DNA of 64,000 bases. It comes from Adiantum capillus-veneris. Lineage: Eukaryota > Streptophyta > Polypodiopsida > Polypodiales > Pteridaceae. The translations under genes were made by a program, and so were the position numbers. The stretch covers positions 93,454,476-93,518,475 of the forward strand of contig CM043944.1 of the NCBI GenBank assembly GCA_014529385.2, in the 5' to 3' direction. Numbering within the stretch: position 1 is the stretch's first letter; every line of letters begins with the position of its first letter. Under the pieces are notes generated by a model. The model saw only the letters and a program-made list of their open reading frames with translations. It was not told where the DNA came from and did not search any database. Below, one piece after another: positions 44,963 through 56,027 of the stretch.

Positions 44963-45650
44963 TTTCTACGAATCTGGAAAAGATACAAGTGATTGTTGCT
45001 CTTCCACGACCAACAAAAGCTACAGAGGTACAAGCATTCATGGGCCATTGTGAATATTATCGCGTGTTCATTTACTTGTATGCAATTATTGCTAAACCTC
45101 TCAAGGTACTTATCACTAAGTTTGAGTGGAACGAAGAGTGCGAGAAAGCATTTTAGCAATTGAACCAGAGACTATTCTGCTCCAGTATTGAAAGCTCTTG
45201 ACTGGAACAACATCTTTCATGTCCATATAGATGAATCAGCTTATGCTATTGGCTGTATCTTGGCTCAATCTGAGAAAAACAACATGGATTTTTTGATCTG
45301 TTACTCCAGTCGATAGCTAAACAACACGGAACACAATTACATCACCACGAAGAGAGAGAGGCTTGGGGATCATCTACTCCATAAAAAAAGTTTAGACATT
45401 ACCTACTTGCAACACATTTGTGTTCTTTGTGGACCAGCAGGCATTGCTATACCTAGTAAACAAACCTTGCAATATTGGTCCCATTGTTAGATTGTTCCTA
45501 ATATTGCTTGAGTTTGACTTCACAGTGGTGGTCAAAAAGGAAACCACACATGAGAGAGCAGACCATTTATCGCGAATGTTACATATCAAAGCTTCAATAA
45601 AGGTTGACAATAATTTGTCATACTTTTACCTTTTCAACATATAGATGGTA
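44963..45650 (+). pseudogene. Element H RT C-terminus and RNase H, degenerate
   Basis: KIQVIVALPRPTKATEVQAF, then HCEYYRVFIYLYAIIAKPL (RT connection), then VHIDESAYAIGCILAQ-like sequence and an open stretch containing QALLYLVNKPCNIGPIVRLF and HERADHLSRML (RNase H end). The RT palm with the DD pair is missing. Confidence 0.75.
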
Positions 45651-46136
45651 CTATGGTGGAGCAAACAGATCATATCATTGCTAACCATAGATTCATTGTA
45701 GATAGAGAGACATCCAATGATCATTGAGAAATCTCACGATCTAGTGCTGATTGCAGGACGCCTATATAAATGAGGAAGAGATTGCATACTCAAATTATGC
45801 ATCAAGCCATGCAAAAAAGAGTTGTATCTGCAACAAGCTCATGTGAAAATCATGGACATACATAATTCTAAAACAAAAACATATCAAAGAGTGATGCTAC
45901 TTGGGGTGTATTGGCCAAACATGCAAAAACGTTTACATGACTATGTTTGCTCATAAAAACCAATTGAGCCTCCTATATTGTTTAGAATAGCAATGGCACC
46001 AAAATGGACAAAGTACATGCTAGAATAATTAGAACAAGGAGTTATACCAAAAAACTTAAGCAGAGCCAATGTATGCTTAATACAACACAAATCCAAAAAC
46101 TATGCTATAATTAGAAACCAACTTTATCAAAGAGGG
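45651..46136 (+). pseudogene. Element H RNase H to integrase spacer
   Basis: A broken region with fragments resembling a duplicated integrase zinc segment (VLAKHAKTF-like reading near 45910). No continuous domain. Confidence 0.4.
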
Positions 46137-46880
46137 ATGGATGAAAACTTACAAATTTGTGCTATAGAAAGTGAATACCTACCCATACTTGAGCAAGCTC
46201 ACGTTGGTCCAACAGGAGGAAACGTTTTGGCAGACAAAGCCGTGAAAACTATACTCTTAGTAGGGATTTTGTGGCCTACTCTATTTAGGGATACAAAACA
46301 TTATGTGAAACACTGTGATGCTTGCCAATGTACTAAAGTACCGGCGCCGTGAGATGACATGCCGCTAAGATCAATGATGTGAGCATGCGCTTTTGTGAAG
46401 TGGGGTTTAGACTTTGTCGGGAATATCTCTTCACCATCCTATAGAACGCATGCTCAATATATTATAGTGCCAACAGACTCTCTAACAAAGTGGGTTAAGG
46501 CTAAGGCTACCCAAAAAATGATGCTTGGACCTCATCACAATTCTTATATGAGAACATTTTTACGCGTTATGGCACCTCGATCACTCACTATTTCTTATGT
46601 GATGCTCGGACCACATCACAAGTATTACATCAAAATAGTGAGTGATCATTCATTCTAAATCAACACCATATCACCCTCAAGCCAATGGACATGCTGAGAG
46701 CATCAACAAAGTTTTGTGCACAATTTTCTAACAAAAATTTTCGAGTGAATCTAGAACGGATTGGGAACTAAAACTACATTCAAACATTTGGGCACATTGG
46801 GTAGCATTTAAAACACCACAAAATACAACTCCTTTCAACTTAGTTTTTGGAATAAATGCTATACTACCAGTAGAGTCTTA
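46137..46880 (+). pseudogene. Element H integrase
   Basis: EQAHVGPTGGNVLADKAVKT, then HYVKHCDACQ form the HHCC zinc domain. After a break, FVKWGLDFVGNISSPSYRTH includes the first catalytic Asp, then IVSDHSF (second Asp) and YHPQANGHAESINKVL (Glu). The stretch 46519-46647 carries an internal duplication and an inverted copy. Confidence 0.82.
46579..46647. repeat. Perfect 15-bp inverted repeat inside the integrase
   Basis: GATCACTCACTATTT (46579-46593) and AAATAGTGAGTGATC (46633-46647) are exact reverse complements. The second copy lies in the codons for the KIVSDH active-site segment. Confidence 0.95.
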
Positions 46881-47131
46881 ATTCCTATACTACATGTAGC
46901 TCACAACCTAGACTGGAATGGACATGATTTGTCTGATAGATTGAACCAATTGATGCAATTATATGAAACCAAACTTGAAGTAGCTATAGCTATGTATGCG
47001 CACAAGTGACAGTTGAAACAATTCCAGGACCAACATGTGAAAAACAAGGAATTTTAGAAGGGTGACTATGTATTAGTCTATACCATGAAAAAACATTCCA
47101 AGAAACTTAAAATCAAGGTAACAGTCTCTTT

Positions 47132-47824
47132 GTGATCAATGGTATATCGCCAAGTGGATCTATCCAACTCGCAACATTAGAGAGAGGTGTAATGTCTAAT
47201 TGGATAAATGGCTGCAAAATGAAAAATTATAACCAACCTCTCACAACGGACATGGTAGAAAGGACACATTTAGCAAAGGAGCACAAAAAAAAAAGCTCAA
47301 GAAGTCAAAGACCAAGCACAGAAGGAAGAAAAATTACGTATTTTGAAGATGAAGAATAAACGGGCCCACCATCTCCTATCTATGTAGTTCAAGCTGAACA
47401 AACTTGGATTGGTGGAATGGATGTTAGAGTCAATGTACGGCTAGCGGATCGCACAACCAAAAGAGAATTGGTGGATACCAGAGCACGTGTAAATTCTATG
47501 CAATGTTTGACATACCTCAAACTATCAGATTCAATGATTAAGACAACCAAGATTGAACTCAAAGATGTAAACAAAGAAATCGTGGTTAGTTTGGGACAAG
47601 CCAATGTCTCAATTAACATTGATGGAAACCACTACCCACATAAGTTTCATATCATGGTTGATACAGATCTCAACAAAAAAATCATCTTGAGAGTTTCATG
47701 GATGCGCACTTACAGGGTTGTTCCAGATTGGAAGGATGACACACTTCATTATTATCTATGTGATCAATCTTATGTTACACCACTTGCGCAAACTAACCAC
47801 ATATGGATACACAAAAGGATTTAA
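47132..47824 (+). pseudogene. Element H retropepsin-like domain downstream of integrase
   Basis: The frame 47417-47824 reads RELVDTRARVNSMQCLTYLK, then VNKEIVVSLGQANVSINIDG, HKFHIMVDTDLNKKIILRVS and YRVVPDWKDDTLHYYL. The succession resembles a gypsy retropepsin (L-V-D-S-G-A ... I-L-G-x-x-W ... ), with DTRA for DSGA and ILRVSWM for ILGRPWL. Normal elements have the protease before RT, so its place after integrase is unusual. An upstream open stretch (47132-47359) is K-rich with no motif. Confidence 0.5.
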
Positions 47825-48486
47825 GTGACTCTAAGACAACAACGAAAATGCTTGATTCAACAGCCCCACTACATGTCAGTAAACTCCAAAGCAATATACA
47901 CAAAATTTGGATCAAGAAATTAGTGATGGCATCAAAACCAAGACAAATCTGGATTCCAAAAACAATGTTACCTAAACAAACCTTCAATTCAACACACAAC
48001 ACATACCACACTGACAAAACCGATAAAGCTTCAAATTACCAACAAAAGCGCTTCAAGGAATCAAAAGTTTACAAATGGCTTCCAAAAGACAACACCCATA
48101 AAATGAACAAGCCAAATAATCTCACATGGGTATGGAGACCAAAAACAACCAAGAAACAAATCATGTCGTAGACTCCAAACCACAAACTCAAGTGGATTTA
48201 GAAAGAAAAAACTAATAAAATAGTAGTGAGCATGCCCATTCAAACACAACCAAACCAACCAACTATTTTAGAACAGGCGGCTTTTCTTCAATTACTTTTG
48301 TTTCGGACGACGGACAAAAAAGGCAACCTCAACAGAAAAAGCCACTGAAGAACCCACATCTTGCACAACATGGTGTTACCCAATGCATCTATTCTTTAAC
48401 CATAATAGGGCCAAGTTACACGACCATGTATAGACACGATGTTTTTGACCATGCACATTGCACAAACCTTCCTTCGGGACGACTCA
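47825..48486 (+). other. Element H 3' region
   Basis: An asparagine- and lysine-rich open stretch to 48171 (VYKWLPKDNTHKMNKPNN) without known motif, then stop-rich sequence to the purine tract. Confidence 0.35.
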
Positions 48487-48503
48487 GGATGGGAAGGGGG
48501 GAA
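48487..48503 (+). promoter_or_regulatory. Polypurine tract of element H
   Basis: GGATGGGAAGGGGGGA, very close to the K tract CGGAAGGGGGGAG. The TGTTTGGC LTR start expected by analogy with K is absent, so H may be broken at this point. Confidence 0.55.
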
Positions 48504-49454
48504 TAACAACAACACTTACAGTAGCTGATGCAGCACATTGCAAGATCATATACTGCAAAATATTGAGAGATCATACAATGTATAAAGTTTGTCTGATGTT
48601 TTAAATTTTCATTTTTTTGACAGTTTTTGGCAAATTTCTACTCTTATCTGGCAAGTATTGAGCCATATCAGCAAATTTTGTCGAACCAGATATTTAGAGC
48701 AAGAGTATGTACATATGAGTGTGAGAAATGATTTTGACAAAAATTTTGGCCAAATAATAATACTTTTGTATTTAAAAATTTTATTTTAACATAAAATGAT
48801 CAAATTTAATAATCGGAGCCAAAAAATTTAGAATCAAGTTCTAAAAACAAACACCGAATACTCAAAGCAAGAGCTTCAAGCATGACAAATATAAAGTGAT
48901 TTGGAACAAGTCCAATTTTGGGTCCACTTTAAACATACCAAATTTGCAAATTTGAGAACAAGTGATGACCATATATCCAAACGATGAGGTCAGAGTCACA
49001 GATGATATGTCATGGCAAGTGTGGCCAATGGAGGTAAGTATACAAGATGCACATTGGGGAAAATAGACTGCATTTTTAGTTAGCACTTTGAGAGAATGAT
49101 AGAGAGAGAGCATCTGTGACCTAGAGTACGTGCTACATTCCTCCCTGCTACACCCACCTCGAGACTCCACACACCACCATATTTCACATGTATGATCCTT
49201 ATCAGTGCAGGAACAACTTAGTATAGTCAAAACTATACAAAATCTACCACAACAACTGTTTCAATCAAATCAAAAGCAAGAATCACCCAAACTGGCAAAG
49301 GGTCTTTGGGGGGGCTAACACTATGAAAATATCCAAGTGTTTACCGAGCTGTTTTATCACGCTTTGTAGAGAGAAGGTGTAAATTCAATGAGAGAAACAA
49401 GAGAGAGGAGGGCACGGGGGTTTTTTTTGTGTTTAAAGTATTATTGCGACTTTA
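48504..49454. other. Unassigned AT-rich sequence
   Basis: No gene. It contains CACTATGAAAATATCC at 49319, preceded by TAA, which could be a CACTA-type terminus, but I see no subterminal repeats to support it. Confidence 0.4.
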
Positions 49455-49515
49455 TCTGATGTTATTACCGCTATTATTACCGTTGTTATTACCGCGCTCA
49501 TTACCCTCGTTATAT
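49455..49515. repeat. TTATTACCG short tandem repeats
   Basis: Degenerate copies of TTATTACCGC/T, followed by a C-rich stretch (49560-49590). Confidence 0.75.
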
Positions 49516-49673
49516 CTGCTGCCCAAATTTAGCACCAAAACTTTCAAATTCTGGATGAACTCCCCCCCCCCACCCCCCCGCGTCCCCCCCTTTCAAATTT
49601 TGGTGTTTCCCTCCTCTCAATAAAAATTAAAGAGTATTGTATATAATTTTCAAATATAAAAAAGAAGAGAAAT

Positions 49674-49674
<1 letters not shown>

Positions 49675-49714
<40 letters not shown>
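49675..49714. repeat. (GA)n microsatellite
   Basis: A GA run of about 18 units, shortly before the Tourist-like MITE. Confidence 0.95.
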
Positions 49715-49721
<7 letters not shown>

Positions 49722-49751
49722 CGAGGGGGGAGAAGGAGGCGGGGGATATAA

Positions 49752-50020
49752 GGCCCGGTTCAGATGCTACAGTGGAAATACTTCCCACAGGGGCGTCTAA
49801 GTTGCGTGGCAAAAGCCTATTTGTTGCAGTAGATATCACCTTTCTCCGGGCCCACCATTTTTCTTCCGGCACTCCCCCCCCCCCCCCCCCTTCGGAAGAG
49901 CTACTGGCCTCTCTCCACCTCTCTCTGTTTTTTTTCTCTTCTTCCTCCAACATCGTTTAGACAAGGCGACGGAAGACCTGCATAAAGCCTTTCTTTGTCC
50001 AGCCTTGTCTGAACCCAGCC
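49752..50020. mobile_element. Tourist-like MITE (PIF/Harbinger type), 269 bp
   Basis: Terminal inverted repeats GGCCCGGTTCAGA and TCTGAACCCAGCC (11 of 13 matches) are bounded on both sides by the trinucleotide TAA (49749-49751 and 50021-50023). TAA duplication and GG-starting TIRs fit PIF/Harbinger. A C run of about 15 bases (49877-49890) lies inside. No coding capacity. Confidence 0.85.
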
Positions 50021-50164
50021 TAAGATTACCCTTGTTTACAACTAAAATAACCATTGTCAATTGATTAACATAATTGAGCATATTCTAAAATCTAAAGAGA
50101 GGAAGAGGAGGGAGAGAGAGGTGAATGTATTACACGATCAAAAAACTTCATAACTGCAAAATGT

Positions 50165-50536
50165 TTATGAATCATCTTCCAAAAGATCTCTACATGAAGC
50201 ATCATCCAATTCTAAGCCCATGGCTCCTAAATCAATAAAGAGAGAAACGGAATTGTCGTTTGTGGATGCATTGCCAGCTTCATCATCTTCGAGTTCATCA
50301 TCCTCCATCTCATCATCTCTCATCATCATGACAATCATCCTCGCTAAGACTTGCTGCCGCCGGACTTGATTCATCGATCTCTCTCTCTCCTCTGTTTCCA
50401 CCTCATCCAAAGTCGGATGTGGAAGAGGGCCGAAGATAGTCTCCACTTCATTAGTGGAAAAAATGGTTCTCCCCCAAGGTGTTATGGGAATTACGAACCA
50501 AAGTTTTGGTTGGTGGATTGTTGGGATATAGATGAC
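50165..50536 (-). pseudogene. CACTA transposase, last exon (end of DUF4216 and acidic tail)
   Basis: From a splice acceptor (ATAG at 50538-50537) the exon reads VIYIPTIHQPKLWFVIPIT, the second half of DUF4216, then FGPLPHPTLDEVETEERERS and an acidic tail rich in D and E (DDEMEDDELEDDE). The frame is open to a stop near 50166. DUF4216 is the usual C-terminal domain of plant CACTA (TNP2) transposases. The acidic tail is not a conserved part that I know. Confidence 0.8.
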
Positions 50537-50624
50537 CTATAAAATAGAAGCTCAAAGTGAGTAACATTGGTATAACTAACGTTACAAAAAGTAAATAAGA
50601 ATAAAAAAGGTACATGTCACTCAC
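50537..50624 (-). other. Intron in the CACTA transposase, 88 bp
   Basis: Donor GCAG|GTGAGTG and acceptor TATAG join two halves of DUF4216 (NCEQ to VIYIP) in frame. The open frame shown through it on the minus strand is not coding. Confidence 0.8.
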
Positions 50625-50909
50625 CTGCTCACAATTGCGCGGTAAAACTAAATTGTGATACCTCCCTGTGTGATGCACACTAGAGTTCACCATGTAGAGG
50701 CCATTCTCATGTCGTCTAGACACATTTTCAAACCACTTGCACTCGAAGATGAAGCTATGAAAGGTTCTAAAATTGACCTTTAGTATCCTTTCAATAGTTC
50801 CACAGTACCTGGATTCATCAACATCTGTGTCAAAGTTACCCATGATGGCACAATCCATGGTGGTTCTACGCTCGTCAATGTGGCGCATACGAAAGCGACG
50901 ACCCTTTGA
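50625..50909 (-). pseudogene. CACTA transposase exon with first half of DUF4216
   Basis: After the acceptor TATGTAG the exon reads SKGRRFRMRHIDERRTTMDC, then DVDESRYCGTIERILKVNF and FHSFIFECKWFENVSR, the hallmark of DUF4216. It is open over its full length, so the terminal part of this transposase is well preserved. Confidence 0.88.
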
Positions 50910-51030
50910 CTACATAGAGTTAAAGGAAAGGCACTACAAAATAGAAAAATATATTAATTTATCAAATATATATTAAAAATAATTTCAAGAAATAGTGAGA
51001 CAATATGGTTTAGGTATATGAGTACTCTAC
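50910..51030 (-). other. Intron in the CACTA transposase, 121 bp
   Basis: Donor AAAA|GTAGAG and acceptor TATGTAG on the minus strand. CACTACAAAATAG at 50931 lies inside it and is not an element end. Confidence 0.75.
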
Positions 51031-51578
51031 TTTTGGTATACAGCCTCGTGCATACTCCCATTCTTTGTTGGTGATGTCTTCTCCGCGCGCTTTTGCCTCG
51101 GTCATTCTCTTATGAATCCACTCTGCACGAATGAGATCTGGGAAACATGCAAGGTGTCTAGGAACTGGGGGTGCCCTCCTTCCTCCATATGCTTGTTTTC
51201 ATGCTTCCCTCTCTTGCAAACGCCTGGACTTTTCCACTATCCACAAGTCCACCCACTTTGGTCATAATCTTTGCATTGAGAATGCAAAAGTTATCGACCA
51301 CTCGGGATAGATTCATATCCATGTTAAGTAGTTTCCCCTTTCACTTGTCAAGTGTGAAGTCATCCTTGAATCTTCCTCGTTTGACCACATGCGAGGCATT
51401 GAAGGATTCTCTTGTGCCAAATACTCTGATATGTAAACAAATGCCGCTTGAACAATCCACACTTCGGCCATACATGCCTCTGGTTGAGACCGTAGCCGCA
51501 CAAAATCTTTGAGAGTCTTTAAAAACCTCTCTAAGAAGAACATCCATCGTGCGTGCACTACAAAGCTATCTCCTCCAC
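51031..51578 (-). pseudogene. CACTA transposase exon with DUF4218 C-terminal part
   Basis: HARWMFFLERFLKTLKDFVR, then PEACMAEVWIVQAAFVYISE is the conserved DUF4218 block. Downstream (51313-51031) the frame shifts and stops appear, then ITNKEWEYARGCIPK leads to the donor site. Element K interrupts DUF4218 at 51578. Confidence 0.85.
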
Positions 51579-52562
51579 TGTTTGGCGGCTAAGTCAACAG
51601 TGGCCAAAGGGACCACTCAAAGATGCTATTTACTATTTTTAGTAAATGCTAACGATGCCAGATGATGCGGATGCGAAGTAAAGATGAAGATGAAGCAAAT
51701 ACAAGCAACAAATGCAGAGAAGAGTTGGAATTGATGACTATCTATGGAGTTACGGTCAAAATTGACGATCACTTAAGTTTTAGGATTTTCTGTGAAATGA
51801 CCGCAAATGCGGGTTGTAATTATGTTTTGGGCTCATCAAGAGTTCCAAGTTATAAACATTGAGCTATATTTAGATCCTAGGCAGTGCAGATAGCAGATTA
51901 AGTGAGTTTGGCCATTTGGGTGCCCGACCACTTCTAAAAAGCCTAGTGAGTATATAACTCAAAACACACAATGTGAAAGGATATTCTTACTCACTAATTG
52001 AGATAAGCTTTGTGAAGAAGGTGATGGCTATGGAGTTCTTGAGCTCTCTACGCGCGTACATGGACGATTCGGTTTCATGCCATAGCTAAACTCTAACCTC
52101 TTCTCTCTCATTTGCTCATGGTGTAATCAATGACTTGATTAATCAAAGATTAGTGGCTGATTTGTCGATTAATATCTCTCTTTTTTCATGTTTCCCTCTT
52201 GTTTAAGCATGCTACTAAGTGTGTGTAGGCTTGTGTAGAGTGTTGGTTCCCGGTGTGGTCATTCTATGCTATTCTATGCTCATTGTGTGCTTGATTAGAG
52301 TTGGATTAGTGATTGATTAGAGAGTAGTGCGTGATTAATCTTGTGTGTGAGAGATTAGGCCGAATGGTAGAGTAAGTAGTGTGCTCACTCCTCGTAGCAA
52401 CATCATACCCGCTTCGTAGCTTTCTTTGTGTGTAGGTTTCACCTTCTAATCCTCCATTTGGCACGCACAAGCCACTTGTGTGTTTCCATGCCCTAGCCGG
52501 ATCCTACTCCTATGATTGACATTATGTTGATGTCCTCCCTATGCTAGGATGATGTCCCAACA
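51579..52562 (+). repeat. 5' LTR of element K
   Basis: Starts TGTTTGGCGGCT and ends GATGTCCCAACA. A possible TATA box (GAGTATATAACTC) is at about 51948. It is nearly identical to 60992-61972. Confidence 0.95.
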
Positions 52563-52580
52563 TTGGCGCCGCTACCGGGG
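52563..52580 (+). promoter_or_regulatory. Primer-binding site of element K
   Basis: TTGGCGCCGCTACCGGGG immediately after the LTR is the form typical of plant Tat/Athila-type gypsy elements. Confidence 0.9.
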
Positions 52581-53138
52581 ATCGATTGCCTAAGCTAGAG
52601 GTGCCATTGGTGTGATTAGGAGACACTAATTTCCCTAATTTTCCTTTAATTTTTTTAGTTTTTAGATTAGGTGTGTTGATTAATTGAGTGGTTTTTAGTG
52701 TGATTAGTGCTTGAGTTAGCATTGATTATGCTTAGAACATCACAAAAAAATCCACACACATCATTAGTTTCTTGATTTTGATCACTAATTTTGACCATCA
52801 AATTCACTAATTTTCATTAATTTTCCCTAACTTTGATGCTAATTTCCCGTTGATTGATAAGTGTTTTTTGTGCTACACACAAGTAGAAAGTGAGTTGGGT
52901 GTATGGAAAACATGCCTATGTGATCCACACACTCATGTCCTACTCCATTTGTGCGCAAATTGTAGCCGAAATCACCCATTAATCACTAATTTTCACTAAT
53001 TATTTGGGCATTTTGCAAAGTGATGATTTGAATTGGTTATTTGGTGCATGTCCATGATGATTATGTGTTTACATTCATGCTAAATGATGCTACACATTGA
53101 TTTTTGTGTTGGTTGTGTGTAGGTGATTTTACGGGATC

Positions 53139-53217
<79 letters not shown>

Positions 53218-53935
53218 GTGTTGGGCACTAATCAAGTGCTTAATCGCTGAGTTTTTGGCTAAGTAAGGTGCTGATTTTGATGCTAATTTTCTGATTTTAT
53301 GTGCAAGTTTGGTTCATGAACCATGTGCATTCATAAAATGCAAAACTAGGTGCGGTTTATGCCTGCTTGTGTGTAGGCGGAAGTGCCTAATTTGGGGCAA
53401 TTTGGGGTTGTTTTGGTGTTCTATTTGCTTATGAGAAGCATGTGAGTGCTTATGGTCATCAATGAGTTATGGTTATGGTTTTTAATTCCGTTGTGACGCC
53501 GAAATGCTGTCAAAATTCGATCAAATTTGGTTATGGATGCTTATATGCATGATTTGATGCAAAAAGCGTGTTAATGATTGATTAATTTTTAGATTTGGAT
53601 GATCCATTTGATGTCGATTGATGCAAATGTGCTATTTTGAGTGTGATTAATCATTGTACAAGAGATGGTAAATTTTGTATTAATTTAAGCGCAGTTGCAA
53701 GACGATTTGTGTGCAAAACGGCTTAATTTGTGCTTAAAGAATGATATTTTGTGCGATTGTGATAAGCAAGTGATTAATTTCTACGCTTCGATTGCTTGAT
53801 TGCAAACATTTAGGTCGGTGGACTGATCTGGAATCTTTTGGTAATTTTTGGCAATCTTTTGCTAAGTTTTACTTAAAATTGCTAATTATACCCAAAAAAT
53901 TAATAAATCGCCTAATTTGGGTAGCTTGTGGAGTG
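52581..53935 (+). other. Element K leader
   Basis: No ORF of note. It contains many short phrases of the type TTTTCACTAATT and GATTAATTTT. A long CA microsatellite lies inside it. Confidence 0.6.
53139..53213. repeat. (CA)n microsatellite, about 37 units
   Basis: An uninterrupted CA run inside the K leader. Confidence 0.97.
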
Positions 53936-54340
53936 CCGGGGCAATTTTTTTTTGTTTTTTGAGTATTTTTGTTTTAAATTTCAACTTTGTTTTTTGCTTT
54001 TTTAGGTTTTTGTTTGATAGTTTTGTTTTTCTTTTTAAATTTGTGTGTTTATTTGATTTTTGTTTGTAATTATTTTGACGATTTGTAATTATAGGTATTT
54101 TTGTGTGATTTTTTTAAATTTTGTGTTTTTATTTTTTATTTTGTGATTTTTTTTGTGTTTGTATGGTGATTTTTGTATTTAATTTTAGTTTATTTTGTTA
54201 ATTTTTGTATATATTTTACTATATTGGAGTGTGGTTTTCTCAATTTTTGTTTATATATATATATATATATTTTGGTATTTTGTGTATTTATTATATTTAT
54301 TTGTGTTTTTTATTATTTTGTGTGTTTTTTTGATACCACC
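53936..54340. repeat. T-rich low-complexity stretch
   Basis: Strongly T-biased on the plus strand with many TTTTTGTTTT runs and a TATATATATATA tract near 54255. The open frame across it is a composition artefact. Confidence 0.8.
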
Positions 54341-55060
54341 TTCCCCGCCGATCGTTGTGCCTCCCCGATCGCTTTGCTTCCTTCCCCGCCGATCGTTGTC
54401 CCTTCCCCCTCATCCGCGCTGCTGGTTCCGCCGATCGCGCTGCACACTCTCACGCTGGCTCTGGCACGCATTTAAATATACACACACACAAACACACAAC
54501 ACACACACACTCACACTCTACTGCTACGCGCCGAAACACAAACACCAAACACACACACTCTCTCTCCCGCTGGCGTCGCCTTCAAACGCGCGCACACACA
54601 CACCAAGGCTTGGGACCCGCGCCTTGATGGCTATTCACAGTTGGTAGCACATGACACACCTGAGTTTTAGCAGCCAAGTGTAGGCGAGTGGGTTCGGCGT
54701 TGCCAAGTGCCGCCCTATGGTGACTTACCTGTCCGCCTTGTCGCGAGATACCCGCCATCTCTAGGGCTGCATCATGACACGCGCCCACGGAGTCCACACA
54801 CACACACACACACACACACACCCGTTCACCCTACTGGCGTGCGCTACTCGACAACACACCCACACACGCTCGCACCCTCTGCCCAGCTACCCACATGCCT
54901 CAACACTCAGAGCGGGACCTGCTCAGCCTTGTCGCCTTGACCTCGCCTGACCCACTTGAGGCCACCTAAGCCCACGTCGCCCGCCTTCCCCGTTGCTCCC
55001 CTCACACGCTGCCAAACTCACTTTTTCACCTAATGTCGGCTCAGATTCGGTGAGGTCCAC
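54341..55060. other. GC-rich insert with AC repeats inside element K
   Basis: Composition switches sharply from T-rich to C-rich at 54339. The unit CCTTCCCCGCCGATCGTTGT occurs twice, 41 bp apart (54339, 54380). AC microsatellites lie near 54480-54600 and 54797-54822. No recognisable protein. The boundary suggests sequence acquired from elsewhere. Confidence 0.5.
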
Positions 55061-56027
55061 CACCTTATTCACACCCACTACATACGACAGCTAGACCTAC
55101 ACCTACACCTAGTGATGACATGGTAAGAACATCTGGGCAAAAGCAGCTGCAGTGAGTGGTAGTGGACATAAGGAAGTCGAAGATTGAGCACTGCCAGGCA
55201 GAAATTACCATGCACGTCATCAAAAGAGCAAACCTTGAAGCCAATTGCATCTTAAAAGTGCAAATAGTTGAAGGATTGATCGAATGATCACATAGGCAAT
55301 TGAAGATAAATAATTGAGTGTTCCAGGGAAAAGAATGACAGTGTGGCCTTAAAGGCCTGAAAACAAAGGTGACTGCAATTTGCACTCACAATTGGGTTTA
55401 GATTCTTTAAAAATTCTGAGAACTGGGCATTGTCCTAAACACACAATTAAACGAGAATTGACGAACAATTTAGCACGATGCAAAATAGTGTAAATCAGTG
55501 CCGAACGCATACATCTTTAGTAGACTGCACTATTTGCAAGTCGTCATATCTGAATTTGGTTGAGCACCATAATTCATGGTAAAAACTGGACTTAAAACTG
55601 TATTAAGTTGCTGACATATACACTTTGGAAGTCGGATGACCTATGGTCACCTGCGTGGTGGTTTAATTTAAATTAAACGCCATAAAAGTGTGCGATCAAC
55701 AGGCAAACTGAGATAGTTTTAGTTCAGGTGAAAAGTGCTTTGCTAATCCACAGTTTTGGAGATTAAGAGCACATTTCATCGCTCAATCAACTGAAATCAA
55801 GGTATCACCAAGGCTTGTAGTCGTTGCAGTACAGTGGTAAGTAACTTGCCAACTGGTGCTACAGCTATACAGGTAAATCAGACCATCGCAGCTGACAATC
55901 AGAGCAGAGATCACAGCTAAGCCTAGCAGAGAACTTTGAATTAGGAAAACCATTGGTCACCCGTGGGAGAGGCTAGAAAAAGGATACAAGTGCTCAACAG
56001 GTCAGTGATGACAGGGATAAAAGCAAA
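55061..56027 (+). other. Element K region before the first ORF
   Basis: No conserved motif or long ORF on the plus strand. Probably untranslated. Confidence 0.45.

Larger units (their letters stand above)
35590..48503 (+). mobile_element. Element H: degenerate Ty3/gypsy retrotransposon interrupted by C2
   Basis: Plus-strand order: G-type leader (to 37080), short ORF, [C2 insertion], gag with zinc knuckles, partial RT and RNase H, integrase, a post-integrase retropepsin-like domain, purine tract at 48487-48503. No 5' LTR or primer site is present: the leader starts at the junction with oppositely oriented element M. No clear 3' LTR follows the purine tract. Stops are frequent throughout. Confidence 0.65.

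Noticed and set aside
50931-50943. CACTACAAAATAG resembling a CACTA terminus
   Set aside because: It lies inside an intron of the transposase, between coding exons.
51556-51563. CACTACAA resembling a CACTA terminus
   Set aside because: It lies within the transposase coding sequence next to the DUF4218 block.
54173-54647. Open frames rich in F, I, Y or T/H
   Set aside because: They follow low-complexity T-rich and AC-repeat sequence, so the open length is a composition effect.
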